Positions 26,533-35,488 of a DNA stretch of 64,000 bases are shown one piece after another. The stretch is from Bdellovibrio svalbardensis. Its GTDB lineage: Bacteria; Bdellovibrionota; Bdellovibrionia; Bdellovibrionales; Bdellovibrionaceae. Below the pieces are notes generated by a model, which was not told where the DNA came from, searched no databases, and saw nothing but the letters and a program-made list of their open reading frames with translations. Within the stretch, counting starts at the first letter, position 1; each line of letters begins with the position of its first letter. The stretch is taken from NCBI RefSeq assembly GCF_029531655.1, contig NZ_JANRMI010000004.1:310001-374000 (forward strand), read 5' to 3'. The translations under genes and the position numbers were made by a program.

Positions 26533-26819
26533 CCCTGGTCAAGGTTAGAGCCTTCGTGCTTTCCCTCTCTGGCGCCATCCGGCGCCAAGGGAGAAGACTG
26601 ATAGCTAGGATCATCCCCTCCACGCGCAGAGAATTGACGATAAAGATTAATTGCGCCCACGGCGGTCAGCACCAGCCCCGAGACAAAATAAATCATCACA
26701 AGTTTTCTGCTTTGGTTAAAGACGAAGTTGAATCCCGCGATAATGATCAACAAGGGTCCAACAACCACTAAGGACGACACGATCTGCCGGAGAGCGAACT
26801 CTCCCAATTCCGAATACAT
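26529..26819 (-). CDS. Small two-helix membrane protein of unknown function
   Basis: A 96-residue protein with two hydrophobic helices (about 10-34 and 43-60) separated by a short basic loop (NQSRKL), then a polar Gly/Ser/Asp tail. No family is recognised. The start is set at the ATG giving MYSELGEF, after a GGCGGGG stretch; a start six codons earlier is possible. Convergent with potD, four-base overlap. Confidence 0.6.
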   Translation of the reverse strand: MYSELGEFALRQIVSSLVVVGPLLIIIAGFNFVFNQSRKLVMIYFVSGLVLTAVGAINLYRQFSARGGDDPSYQSSPLAPDGAREGKHEGSNLDQG

Positions 26820-26963
26820 AACCCCGCCTACGTTCAAGATATTGGTTATATTCGTAGAACTTATCGGCAGGACTTTGGGCTACTTAATGAGTTATTTGTT
26901 CTTAATCAAAAAATATATAACTCTGGATTCGCTGGAATTGCTTCCTGGCTCTTCCAAAATGCT

Positions 26964-27758
26964 CTATGCGAAAATGTTTAGATAATTGTCTACTTTTGAA
27001 ACAATCGTGAGGTGATTGAGGTTCTCAACTATTAGAACATTTGCTGAGGTCTGAGCGAAAATCTCTCTTTGCTTCTCCGCCACAACCACTTCATCCAAAG
27101 CCCCCGTCACGACAGTCAGCGAAGGTTTTAACTCTTGAAGCTTTTCAACGAGGTCATCGGCAGCATGCACTGCCCTTAAGTACTCTGCGCTGTAGTGCAA
27201 TTTTTCATGCCCTGTGCGCATCACTTCTGGATAGTTCACCGTGAAGCTTCCATCGGAATCAACACTGATCCAACCACCAAAGTTTGGCTGATTGGCATTC
27301 AAATGCAGTGGCAGATGAGGAGCCAATGCGATGAACTTAGAGAACTGCTTGCGCAGATCTGAGACGGCAATCCGCAAAGCAAAGCCTCCACCCATCGAGT
27401 GGCCGGCTAAGGTTATGCGTGAAACCGCCTTCTGCATTTTTATATGGATTAAAAGTTCTTCCAGATCTATTTCAAGCTGGTTTTTGGATATTTTGTCACT
27501 GTTCCCAAGGCTTACACCGTGGCAGCGAAAATCAGGAGTGATGACACTGGCAATTCCCTGACCCGCAATAGCGGCCGCCAAAGCACACATATAACGGCTG
27601 TCACTGCCCGCACCGTGATAAAGAATCACCAGATCCTCGGACCATGCAGGATATGAACGATAGGAAAGGGTGTCTCCTTGACGGGTGCGAAACTTTTCCA
27701 CCGGGGCTAACTTCCCCAGCGGAATTTTAAAGTCCTTTAAGTTGATCCCCGAATTCAT
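26964..27758 (-). CDS. Alpha/beta hydrolase
   Basis: A 264-residue alpha/beta-hydrolase-fold enzyme. The nucleophile elbow is LAGHSMGGGFAL, the oxyanion region is ILYHGAGSDSRYM, the acid is the Asp of VTGALDEVV and the His is in VENLNHLTIV. It looks like a serine esterase or lysophospholipase-type hydrolase; the substrate is unknown. No signal peptide, so it is cytoplasmic. It begins 3 nt after the stop of the ABC-F gene and is probably read from the same transcript. Confidence 0.85.
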   Translation of the reverse strand: MNSGINLKDFKIPLGKLAPVEKFRTRQGDTLSYRSYPAWSEDLVILYHGAGSDSRYMCALAAAIAGQGIASVITPDFRCHGVSLGNSDKISKNQLEIDLEELLIHIKMQKAVSRITLAGHSMGGGFALRIAVSDLRKQFSKFIALAPHLPLHLNANQPNFGGWISVDSDGSFTVNYPEVMRTGHEKLHYSAEYLRAVHAADDLVEKLQELKPSLTVVTGALDEVVVAEKQREIFAQTSANVLIVENLNHLTIVSKVDNYLNIFA

Positions 27759-27761
27759 TCT

Positions 27762-29390
27762 TTAGGAATTCGCTTCCTGATGCTTTTTATGAGTGTAGTA
27801 GTCGTAATCACCCTCATAGATACGAAGTTGATTTTTATCCACTTCAAACACTCGGGTGGTCACTGCGCGCAAGAAGTGACGGTCATGCGATACGATCATA
27901 ACAGTTCCTGGGAACTCTTTGATTGCATCGAGCAAGACTTCACGAGATTTAATATCCAAGTGATTCGTCGGCTCATCCAGAATCAAAAGATTCACCGGCT
28001 GCGCAAGAATCGTGGCAAGAACCACACGCGATTTCTCACCACCCGACAAGATCGAGATCTTTTTATCTGCATCGTCGCCTGAGAATTTAAAGGCCCCCAG
28101 CAAACTGCGCACAGTTCCCAAACCCGCCGTCGGCATGCGCGAGTGAACTTCGTCGATAATGGTCATCTTAGGATCTAAGACATCCAAAGAGTTTTGCGAG
28201 AAGTAGCCCACGTTGATCGAGGCACCCAAAGCAATTTTACCTTCAGTGGCTTCTGCATCTCCGGCGATAATTTTCAACAGCGTCGATTTACCAGCACCAT
28301 TCACGCCCACGACCGCAATACGATCCAGGCGTTTTACCAGGGCATTAGCGCCACGGAATACCAATTTTTCTTTATCGTCACTCTTCCAAACTTTAGAAAG
28401 ACCTTCGAAACGGACAACCTCTTCCCCGCCACGTGGAGGAACCGGCCAAACGAATTTGATATCTGCTTCTTCATCAGGAATTTCAATACGGTCAATTTTT
28501 TCAAGCTTCTTTACACGCGATTGCACTTGCGCTGCATGCGAGGCCCGAGCCGCAAATCGAGCGATAAACTCTTCTTCTTTGGCCAGCATATCGTCTTGGC
28601 GCTTCGCTGCTGCAATCAATTGCTCTTTACGGATATCGCGCTCTTTTTCATAGAAATCGTAGTTGCCGCCGTAAACCGTGATGGTCTTATTAGCGATCTC
28701 AACGATTTTCGAAACAATGCGATTCATGAATTCACGGTCATGGCTTGTCATCAGGATGGCGCCCTTAAAGTTGGACAACCACTCTTCAAGCCAAATGATC
28801 GATTCCACGTCCAAGTGATTCGTTGGCTCGTCCATCAACAAAACTTCAGGATTCAAAACCAGGATTTTAGAAAGAGCGATACGCATCTTCCAACCACCCG
28901 AGAAGCTCTCCGTAGGACGATGATAGTCTTCAGGACCGATGCCAAGACCCGTCAAAATTTCCGCAGCGCGCGATTCAAGATCATAACCGCCAAGGCGTTC
29001 GAAATCGGCTTGGAGTTCTCCGTAGACCTCAAGGATCTTCGTCATCTCATCAGGATCCAAATCAGGATCACAAAGCTTTGCTTCGTATTCCTGCATGCGT
29101 GCTGCCATATCACCAATATTGCCGACAGCTGATTTCACTTCTTCAAGAGCTGAGCGCCCCTTCATTTCTTCGATATTTTGCGAGAAATAGCCAATAACTG
29201 TGCGATCTGATTTAGAAACCGTCCCGCCGTCGATGCCCTCTTCGCCCGTGATGATACGGAAGATTGTCGTCTTTCCCGCGCCGTTTGGCCCAACCAGGCC
29301 GATCTTCTCTCCAGTGTTGATCTGGAAAGAACCGTTGCGATAAAGAATTTTATTACCCTGCTGCTTAGTGATATTTGATAAGTGAATCAT
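27762..29390 (-). CDS. ABC-F family ATPase
   Basis: A 542-residue cytoplasmic protein with two ABC domains and no membrane part, which places it among the ribosome-associated ABC-F proteins. Domain 1 has GPNGAGKTT, FSGGWKMR and LLMDEPTNHLD; domain 2 has GVNGAGKST, LSGGEKSR and LILDEPTNHLD. The charged linker between them (about residues 240-320) contains the FIARFAARASHAAQVQSRVKKL segment. Both sites look active. Which subfamily (Uup, YheS-like or other) is not certain. AAGGGA precedes the ATG. Confidence 0.9.
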   Translation of the reverse strand: MIHLSNITKQQGNKILYRNGSFQINTGEKIGLVGPNGAGKTTIFRIITGEEGIDGGTVSKSDRTVIGYFSQNIEEMKGRSALEEVKSAVGNIGDMAARMQEYEAKLCDPDLDPDEMTKILEVYGELQADFERLGGYDLESRAAEILTGLGIGPEDYHRPTESFSGGWKMRIALSKILVLNPEVLLMDEPTNHLDVESIIWLEEWLSNFKGAILMTSHDREFMNRIVSKIVEIANKTITVYGGNYDFYEKERDIRKEQLIAAAKRQDDMLAKEEEFIARFAARASHAAQVQSRVKKLEKIDRIEIPDEEADIKFVWPVPPRGGEEVVRFEGLSKVWKSDDKEKLVFRGANALVKRLDRIAVVGVNGAGKSTLLKIIAGDAEATEGKIALGASINVGYFSQNSLDVLDPKMTIIDEVHSRMPTAGLGTVRSLLGAFKFSGDDADKKISILSGGEKSRVVLATILAQPVNLLILDEPTNHLDIKSREVLLDAIKEFPGTVMIVSHDRHFLRAVTTRVFEVDKNQLRIYEGDYDYYTHKKHQEANS

Positions 29391-29711
29391 AGGTCCCTTA
29401 TATAGCTCGAATCTGCTCCAGATGCGCGGAATATTTTTAAATATTGTGCCCTATTATTAAGCACTTCGCGATCTTCAATTTTATCGACGATCACAGATCT
29501 GGACGAACTCTTCTTAACCCACATTTGCGCCAGGAAAGTGAGCTTAGTTTCAGAGTGGAACCACTTGGATGCCCCCTTCGTCTGGGGCTAGTAAGTGTTT
29601 AACTTTTGTAGCTTTTGGCAAATAGTTCATTATTGGGGCACAAGCAAAATAGTACGGGCTTTTACTTTTGTAATCGTTTATCTTGCGAGCACTATTTTCT
29701 GAAAGGTATTC
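29391..29711. other. Gene-free stretch: leader region of the DEAD-box helicase gene
   Basis: About 320 bp between two divergent genes. It contains a near-perfect palindrome AATATTT-TT-AAATATT (29430-29445) and two short hairpins close together: AGTGG/CCACT (29554-29565) and GCCCC/GGGGC (29571-29588). No convincing coding frame, tRNA or clear promoter was found. A structured 5' leader for the helicase is possible, as long leaders occur on helicase genes elsewhere. Confidence 0.4.
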
Positions 29712-31706
29712 ATGACTCCTCCATTAACTACTGTTGATAGTTTCGAAAGCTTTGGTCTTAGCGCTCCAATCATGGAAGCGATGAAAGACATGGGCTACTC
29801 GACACCAACGCCCATTCAACAACAAGCGCTTCCGATTCTTTTAGCTGGAGCTAATGACTTCATTGGTCTTGCTTCTACAGGAACAGGCAAAACAGCTGCC
29901 TTTGGTATTCCACTGGTCGAGAACATCGACACGACTATCAAAGACACTCAAGCCTTGGTTCTAAGTCCTACACGCGAATTGGCCCTTCAAGTGGCTGAAC
30001 AACTTGCCTTATTGGGCAAGAAAAAAGGTCTTCGCGTCGTTACAATCTACGGTGGCGCAAGCTATCGCACACAACTTGACGGTGTAAAACGTGGTGCCCA
30101 CATTGTGGTGGCTACGCCAGGCCGTTTGGTCGATTTCCTTGAGCAAAAAATGATCAAGCTTCAAAGTGTTCAAACTGTGGTTTTGGACGAAGCTGATGAA
30201 ATGCTCTCTATGGGCTTTAAAGACTCTCTTGATTTCATTCTTTCTGCTACACATTCTGATGATTCTAAATCTGAAAGAGCGGCATGCCGCACTTGGCTCT
30301 TCTCTGCCACTATGAGCGGCGAAGTAAAAAGACTTTCTGAAAAGTATTTGGAAAAACCAGAAATGGTTCAAGCCAACAAAGTCGGTTCAACGGCTTCAAC
30401 TATTGAGCAAGTTTACTACACGGTTAAAAATTCCGGTAAAATGGAAGTTATCAGCCGTCTCTTGCAAACATTGCCTGAGTTCTACGGTATCATCTTCTGT
30501 CAAACTAAGATGGAAGTGGCTGAACTTGAAGACTTGCTGACTCAACGTGGATTCCCGGCGGATTCACTTCACGGTGATAAAAACCAACAGGAACGCGAAG
30601 CGACTTTGAAGAAATTCAAACAACGCCAAATCAAAGTCGTTGTTGCGACTGACGTGGCCGCTCGTGGTTTGGACATCAAAGACCTTACTCACGTCATCAA
30701 TCACTCTCTTCCTTGGGATGTGGAGTCTTATGTTCACCGTATCGGTCGTACCGGCCGTAATGGTCAAAGCGGAACAGCGATTACTTTGGTCAATCCAGAG
30801 CAATTGAATCTTCTTCGCCGAGTGATGCAATCTACCAAGGCTGTGATGGTTAAAGGTGTGATTCCTTCAGCGGACGAAGTTGCTGGTCTTAAGATCAAAG
30901 ACGTTTTGGACAAAGTCAGCACAATGAAAGAAGATGACGTTGCATTGAACCTTGCGAATGATTTGATTCGCGTGTTGATCACTGCTGGCGATACAGATCT
31001 TTCTGGCTTCACTAAAGAAGACTTGCTGGCTCGTTTCATCGCAGCTTACTTCCCTAAAGTTTTCGTTAAAAAAGACTTGATGCTCGACTACATGGGTGAC
31101 CGTGTTCCTCGTGAGCTTCTTCCTCGTGATCCTAACGACAACCGCTTCACTAGCAGCCGTGGTGATCGTGATGGCGGTGGCCGTGGTGGATTCCGCGGTG
31201 GTCGTGGCGGTGGTTACCGTTCTGACCGTGGCGGCTATAGCCCGGATCGCTCTTCTTCTGATCGCGGTGACCGTGGTGGTTATAGCGCGGAACGCGGTTC
31301 AGGATACAGCCCTGATCGTTCTTCTTCAGATCGTGGTGGCTACACTCCACGCAATGATCGCGGTGGTTATAGCGCGGAACGCGCTTCAGGATACAGCCCG
31401 GATCGTAGCGCTTCTTCAGAAGCTCCTCGTCGTTCTTTCCGCAGTGATGATGGTGATTCACGTCCAGCCCGTACTGAAAGCCGTCCGGAAGCTCGCGCTC
31501 CTCGCGCGGATTTCAACGAAGCACCGGCACCTCGCGGTTTCCGCAGACGTGACGATGCTGCTGGAGGCGATTCTCGCCCACCTCGCCGTGAATTCAATGG
31601 CGAGCGTTCAGAGCGCAGCGACCGTGGTGGCCGTCCTGGCGAACACAGCGGTATCAAACGCGTGCGTCCTGGTGGAGCTAGCGCTTCCCGTCGCTTCCGC
31701 GACTAG
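29712..31706 (+). CDS. DEAD-box ATP-dependent RNA helicase with long Arg/Gly/Ser-rich tail
   Basis: A 664-residue RNA helicase. The motifs run in order: Q-motif around [11 protein letters not shown], Walker [29 protein letters not shown], then ARGLDI and HRIGRTGR in the second RecA domain. Residues 380-470 form a helical extension. From about 475 the protein is low complexity, with GGRGG, GGYS and DRSSSDRG units and a final basic segment, probably disordered and RNA binding. The layout fits DeaD/CsdA-type helicases in ribosome assembly or mRNA turnover. The tail DNA holds 45-bp direct repeats. Confidence 0.92.
   Translation: MTPPLTTVDSFESFGLSAPIMEAMKDMGYSTPTPIQQQALPILLAGANDFIGLASTGTGKTAAFGIPLVENIDTTIKDTQALVLSPTRELALQVAEQLALLGKKKGLRVVTIYGGASYRTQLDGVKRGAHIVVATPGRLVDFLEQKMIKLQSVQTVVLDEADEMLSMGFKDSLDFILSATHSDDSKSERAACRTWLFSATMSGEVKRLSEKYLEKPEMVQANKVGSTASTIEQVYYTVKNSGKMEVISRLLQTLPEFYGIIFCQTKMEVAELEDLLTQRGFPADSLHGDKNQQEREATLKKFKQRQIKVVVATDVAARGLDIKDLTHVINHSLPWDVESYVHRIGRTGRNGQSGTAITLVNPEQLNLLRRVMQSTKAVMVKGVIPSADEVAGLKIKDVLDKVSTMKEDDVALNLANDLIRVLITAGDTDLSGFTKEDLLARFIAAYFPKVFVKKDLMLDYMGDRVPRELLPRDPNDNRFTSSRGDRDGGGRGGFRGGRGGGYRSDRGGYSPDRSSSDRGDRGGYSAERGSGYSPDRSSSDRGGYTPRNDRGGYSAERASGYSPDRSASSEAPRRSFRSDDGDSRPARTESRPEARAPRADFNEAPAPRGFRRRDDAAGGDSRPPRREFNGERSERSDRGGRPGEHSGIKRVRPGGASASRRFRD
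31275..31406 (+). repeat. 45-bp direct repeats in the helicase tail
   Basis: The stretches at 31275-31319 and 31362-31406 differ at only a few bases and both encode GGYSAERxSGYSPDR. They lie in the low-complexity coding tail. Confidence 0.7.
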
Positions 31707-31751
31707 GCGATTCCTGAATCATCAGGGAACAAAATATTTTGAATTTCGTTG

Positions 31752-31784
31752 CAGGGGTGACATAAAGTCGCCCCTGTCTATTTT
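31752..31784 (+). terminator. Rho-independent terminator after the DEAD-box helicase
   Basis: CAGGGGTGAC (31752-31761) pairs with GTCGCCCCTG (31767-31776) across a 5-nt loop with one T-G pair, followed by TCTATTTT. Confidence 0.8.
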
Positions 31785-31856
31785 CTAGACAGTCTATTTA
31801 GTTAAAACAAATTTTATCGCACTTTGGGACGGCATCATTCCTGCTTTAGATTCAAT

Positions 31857-32603
31857 ATGATGCGAACTTTCAAACACCTCCTCATCGCTATAGTCTGCCT
31901 ATTGCCTTTTGGCACTCAGGCTAACAACAGAAGCCTTGTCACTGATGGCAGTGTGCGTTCTGTTCAATTTGAAGCAACAGCCCCCTGCCTCAACTGCTCT
32001 ACCCAAGAAAATAAGACTGAGAAAAGCGCCCGTGATCTTCGTAATACCCTGACGGCCCAAGCCACGGCTGAGCAAATCTCTGCCATTAGCGAAAAGATGA
32101 ACTGGGGCGATGCCTGCGAAAACTTCACTTACGACGACGAGTTTGGAAAATGGGCTACCATGATTATGAAAGAGCTTAAAAGCAACGAAGCTGAAGCCCT
32201 TTTAAGAGGATCTGACGATCTTCTTCGTTTGTGCCCAGGATATAAAAGTTTGAAATTGGAAGGTCGTCAAAACGTTTGGGTGCTTATCTTCAATGCGATG
32301 GCCTTCTATGAAAGCACCTGCGATAAAGACAGCAAGGCCAAAGGTCCCAATGGCTCTTTGATTGGTCTCTTGCAGCTTCACCGCGGTAAAGAACAAGCTT
32401 ATGCACCCAACTGCAAAAAGGGAGATGGCAATACTCCGGCGGGAACCTTCCGCTGTGCCATTTCAATGCTGAATTCACAGCTTGAGCGTGGAGAGAACTT
32501 GTTCAGCCGCAAGTCCTACTGGGATGTTCTTCGTCCTCAAGCACGCTCAAAGAAATATGCTAAGATTCAGAAGGCAATCAAGTCCTTCCCTCTTTGCCAC
32601 TAA
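31857..32603 (+). CDS. Secreted lytic-transglycosylase-like protein
   Basis: A 248-residue exported protein with a signal peptide (about 1-22, ending TQA). In the second half, FNAMAFYESTCDKDS followed by GPNGSLIGLLQLH resembles the SLT (lysozyme-like) active site, with Glu of FYES as the candidate catalytic acid and the GxxGLxQL strand after it. Six cysteines in the mature part suggest disulphides. It may cut peptidoglycan, which would suit a predator that remodels prey wall, but the match is by motif only. Starts at ATG 31857 or 31860. Convergent with the cytochrome gene, four-base overlap (CTAA). Confidence 0.65.
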   Translation: MMRTFKHLLIAIVCLLPFGTQANNRSLVTDGSVRSVQFEATAPCLNCSTQENKTEKSARDLRNTLTAQATAEQISAISEKMNWGDACENFTYDDEFGKWATMIMKELKSNEAEALLRGSDDLLRLCPGYKSLKLEGRQNVWVLIFNAMAFYESTCDKDSKAKGPNGSLIGLLQLHRGKEQAYAPNCKKGDGNTPAGTFRCAISMLNSQLERGENLFSRKSYWDVLRPQARSKKYAKIQKAIKSFPLCH

Positions 32604-33241
32604 TCTTTTTTTCCACCGTTAATCATATCAGAAACCAAACCTTGATCGCCGCGCAATTCGGCGATCACCACTCCCAAGATATGACCGACGACAAAAACAA
32701 CGAAGAACCACATAAGAAGCTCATGGGTTTCCTTCAACACGTCTTCCAAGCCTTCACTGACATGCAAAGCTTCTTCGAAATGCATGGCCAACCCTGAAAG
32801 CACCATGAACAGACTCACTAGATAAAACAGTGCATATCCAGACTTTACCAGAGTGTAGTGAATCGCTTTTATTTTAGTTTCGGGAGGAACTTGCGCCAGA
32901 CTCAATGCACTTTTGGCGGCATGGGTTGCCGGGCATTCTTTTTTAACAAAGATACCAATCAGAACCCGTATCAACAGAAAAGCACCCATCGCATAGCCTA
33001 AGATGTAATGCCAATCCCACATTTGATCGCGCATTGTTTGCGCAATCTTCTTGGCAACATCTACTTCAATGGTGCCTCCAGCCTCTTGAATTCGATTTTC
33101 AATGAGAGCCGCATTAGCTCGCCAACTTAAAAAGGTTTTTCGAAGAAACACTGTGGCTAACAAACCTAAGATCACAAGAGCATTGAACCAATGCCAGACG
33201 CGCAAACTCACAGGTTGAAACTTCTTAAAGCTATAGTTCAT
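32600..33241 (-). CDS. Membrane cytochrome b (b561 / hydrogenase-type)
   Basis: A 213-residue membrane protein with four to five helices. Candidate haem ligands are His in SLRVWHWFNAL, WDWHYILGYAMG, THELLMWF and VVGHILGVVIAE, the pattern of Ni/Fe-hydrogenase-type b cytochromes and prokaryotic cytochrome b561. It would pass electrons between the quinone pool and a partner; no hydrogenase or dehydrogenase is nearby. AAGGTGG stands before the ATG at 33241, which is preferred to a start four codons earlier. Confidence 0.82.
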   Translation of the reverse strand: MNYSFKKFQPVSLRVWHWFNALVILGLLATVFLRKTFLSWRANAALIENRIQEAGGTIEVDVAKKIAQTMRDQMWDWHYILGYAMGAFLLIRVLIGIFVKKECPATHAAKSALSLAQVPPETKIKAIHYTLVKSGYALFYLVSLFMVLSGLAMHFEEALHVSEGLEDVLKETHELLMWFFVVFVVGHILGVVIAELRGDQGLVSDMINGGKKD

Positions 33242-33325
33242 ACGTACACCCACCTTAAAAATTGTATGCTCTTAAATCATCGTCGACTTCATAACGTCTG
33301 ACAACATAGACAACAAAAGATTTAC

Positions 33326-34600
33326 TCAAAGAGTCCAAAACATAGCGCCAACGGCAAAGACCATCACCACAACTGCCCCCCACCCCAAAACACATAACTT
33401 CCTTCTGATGACAAACTCACCCATAATGTCTTTGCGCACAGCCATGAGCATCATCACTATCATAATGGGAACAGATATAATTCCATTCAAAACGGCACTC
33501 CAATAAAGCGCCTTCAATGGATTGATTTCAGTAAAGCCTAAAGCCACACCAACCAGAGTTGAGAGAGCGATAATTCCATAAAACTTTTTAGCCATATAGG
33601 GTTTCAACTCAAGACCACTCTTCCACCGAAAGGCTTCAGCAACGGCATAGGCGGCCGAACCCGCCAATACTGGAATTGCAAGTAAACCTGTTCCGATAAT
33701 GCCTAGACTGAAAAGTACAAAGGCAAAATCTCCAGCCAGTGGGCGCAGCGCTATTGCGGCTTGAGCCGAAGTTTGAATCTCTCCAGCTCCATGTAGATGA
33801 AGGGTCAATGCCGTCGTCAAAACAATAAAAAATGCGACGAGATTCGAAAAGCCCATCCCCACATAGGTATCTACTTTAATCCTTTGCAAAGCCGCCTGAG
33901 CCTCATCGGGATGCCTCCGTAAAGCATGGGCTGATGGATCCTTCTTTTCTTCTTCGACTTCCTGGGAAGCTTGCCAGAAAAACAAATATGGACTGATGGT
34001 TGTTCCAAAAACGGCGACAACGGTGGTGAGGTACTCGGAGCGCCAGGTGACTTCGGGCAATAATGTACTTTTAAATACTTCAACCCAGGGAACCTGGATC
34101 ACCATGGCCGTGGCAAAGTAAGCCAGCAACGACAAAGTCAGCCATTTCAAAAAGAAGACGTAGACATGATAAGGAATAAAGACTTGCAGCAAGAGTGAGA
34201 CCAGGCCAAACAACAAGGCATAAAGCTGCCCCGAGCCCCCCAGCATTAAGACCATCGCATCACCCATCGCAGAAATATCAGCCGCGATGTTGATTGTGTT
34301 TGCGACTAACAGAAGGCCCACAATGAAGTGCAACAATGAGCGGGGGTAATGTCTTCGGATATTCGCAGCCAGTCCCCGCCGACTTACACGCCCAATTCGC
34401 GCACTCACTATTTGAATACCGACCATCAACGGATAGGTAAAGAGCACAGTCCAAAGCATGTTCAGGCCAAATTGCGCCCCTGCTTGGGAATAAGTGGCAA
34501 TACCGCTGGGGTCATCATCTGCCGCCCCGGTTATCAACCCAGGCCCCAGTTTCCGAATCCATTCTTTGAGAGCCTTGAGAGACTGTGCCTCTTCCTTCAT
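33326..34600 (-). CDS. NRAMP-family divalent metal transporter, divergent binding site
   Basis: A 424-residue inner-membrane protein with about 11 helices. It begins with the NRAMP-type GPGLITGAADDDPSGIATYSQAG helix. The canonical TM1 DPGN is replaced by DPSG, and the TM6 MPHN motif that gives the metal-binding Met is replaced by an ISPYLFFW segment. Loss of that Met points to a substrate other than Mn or Fe (for example Mg), as in NRAMP-related Mg transporters; this is inference. GAGG lies before the ATG. The DUF2892 gene ends 13 nt upstream, so they probably form one transcript. Confidence 0.85.
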   Translation of the reverse strand: MKEEAQSLKALKEWIRKLGPGLITGAADDDPSGIATYSQAGAQFGLNMLWTVLFTYPLMVGIQIVSARIGRVSRRGLAANIRRHYPRSLLHFIVGLLLVANTINIAADISAMGDAMVLMLGGSGQLYALLFGLVSLLLQVFIPYHVYVFFLKWLTLSLLAYFATAMVIQVPWVEVFKSTLLPEVTWRSEYLTTVVAVFGTTISPYLFFWQASQEVEEEKKDPSAHALRRHPDEAQAALQRIKVDTYVGMGFSNLVAFFIVLTTALTLHLHGAGEIQTSAQAAIALRPLAGDFAFVLFSLGIIGTGLLAIPVLAGSAAYAVAEAFRWKSGLELKPYMAKKFYGIIALSTLVGVALGFTEINPLKALYWSAVLNGIISVPIMIVMMLMAVRKDIMGEFVIRRKLCVLGWGAVVVMVFAVGAMFWTL

Positions 34601-34613
34601 TCCGCCTCACTAA

Positions 34614-34823
34614 CTACGGGTGAGACGGTTTATTTTTATTTTTGGTATTGATTCCCAGCGCTTGATAAATCGGGCACCAATCAATCACTCCAGTTGCAAC
34701 AGGGATCAACCCCAAAAGAAACCAGGGATTTGCCGGCCCTACAAAAGCGAGGGCGATAAAAACCAGGCCCGCAACAATCCGAATGACTCTTTCCGTGTTA
34801 CCAATATTTTTGACGATTTTCAT
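34614..34823 (-). CDS. DUF2892 (YgaP-like) small membrane protein
   Basis: A 69-residue protein with two hydrophobic helices in the DUF2892 pattern: NIGNTERVIRIVAG, a second helix LLGLIPVATG, then DWCPIYQALGI. It corresponds to the membrane part of YgaP without the rhodanese domain. The Cys of WCPIY is conserved in the family. AGGAGC precedes the ATG and a promoter with a perfect TATAAT lies about 30 nt upstream. Confidence 0.87.
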   Translation of the reverse strand: MKIVKNIGNTERVIRIVAGLVFIALAFVGPANPWFLLGLIPVATGVIDWCPIYQALGINTKNKNKPSHP

Positions 34824-34850
34824 AAGAGCTCCTAGTCATAACTTGCTCTT

Positions 34851-34877
34851 ATTATATCGCTTTTTTTCCCTGACAAA
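34851..34877 (-). promoter_or_regulatory. Promoter for the DUF2892-NRAMP pair
   Basis: Read on the minus strand there is a perfect TATAAT -10 box. The best -35 candidates are TTTTGT at a 16-nt spacing or TTGTCA at 14 nt. Transcription would start about 20 nt before the DUF2892 ATG. Confidence 0.55.
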
Positions 34878-34898
34878 ATATGACTGCCGACATGTTTA

Positions 34899-35261
34899 CT
34901 AGGCAACTTTGCCAAAAGAAATCAAGGCTGCACGTAAGTCTTCGGTCACTTCCATGCCGCGAACAACCCCCATTCGAACCAGCTTGTCTTTGATGCTCTC
35001 TTTCAGGGAGCACAGGCGAAGCTCCAGACCGCGGGAACGTATCTCTCTTTGCATTTGCGCAAGAACTGGGATGGCCTCCGGTGAAACGAAGCCCACTTGT
35101 TGAAAATAAAAGACGACACACCTGACATCTTCTTTTGATTGGATTTCCGAACGACAGGCCTCTAATCCAGGAAGCACCACCGAACTCAACTCGCCCGTAA
35201 AAGTGACCACGAGCATCTTGTTTTTATGACTCAGCGTATAGCCGAACGACTTCTGATCCAT
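34899..35261 (-). CDS. STAS domain protein
   Basis: A 120-residue STAS-domain protein of the anti-sigma-factor-antagonist kind. It has the VVTFTGELSSVVLPGLEACRSEI opening, a central CVVFYFQQVGFVSPEAIPVLAQM (Ser in the position phosphorylated in SpoIIAA-type proteins) and GLELRLCSLKESIKDKLVRMGV. No kinase or sigma-factor partner is next to it. Start: ATG at 35261, or the TTG one codon earlier, after AGGAG. Confidence 0.82.
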   Translation of the reverse strand: MDQKSFGYTLSHKNKMLVVTFTGELSSVVLPGLEACRSEIQSKEDVRCVVFYFQQVGFVSPEAIPVLAQMQREIRSRGLELRLCSLKESIKDKLVRMGVVRGMEVTEDLRAALISFGKVA

Positions 35262-35488
35262 CAACGTACAACTCCTAGAAATCGACTTTGAATGACTCTA
35301 CTTTAGCACTCTCCACATGAGGATTAAACCTTTGGAACTCATATGGCTCTCAATGAAACGAGCATACCTAGGTCAAAATTTGATCAAATGTGAAGTCCCT
35401 TAGGGCTACGAAGATTCTCTTTAAAAACAAGGGTTTGACAAGCCTGTCAGAGGGGAATAATTCTCATCTTCTCAGAGGGGGAATCTGC

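Noticed and set aside
28194-29132. A 312-codon open frame on the plus strand inside the ABC-F gene
   Set aside because: It lies entirely opposite an ABC-F gene with complete Walker, signature and DEPTNHLD motifs, has no ribosome binding site and resembles no protein family.
31275-31406. Possible CRISPR-like array in the helicase tail
   Set aside because: Repeats are in frame, coding, irregularly spaced and only two copies; no cas genes.
31096-31788. A 230-codon Val/Ala-rich frame overlapping the helicase tail
   Set aside because: Product of reading the Arg/Gly repeat DNA one base over; the helicase frame explains the sequence.
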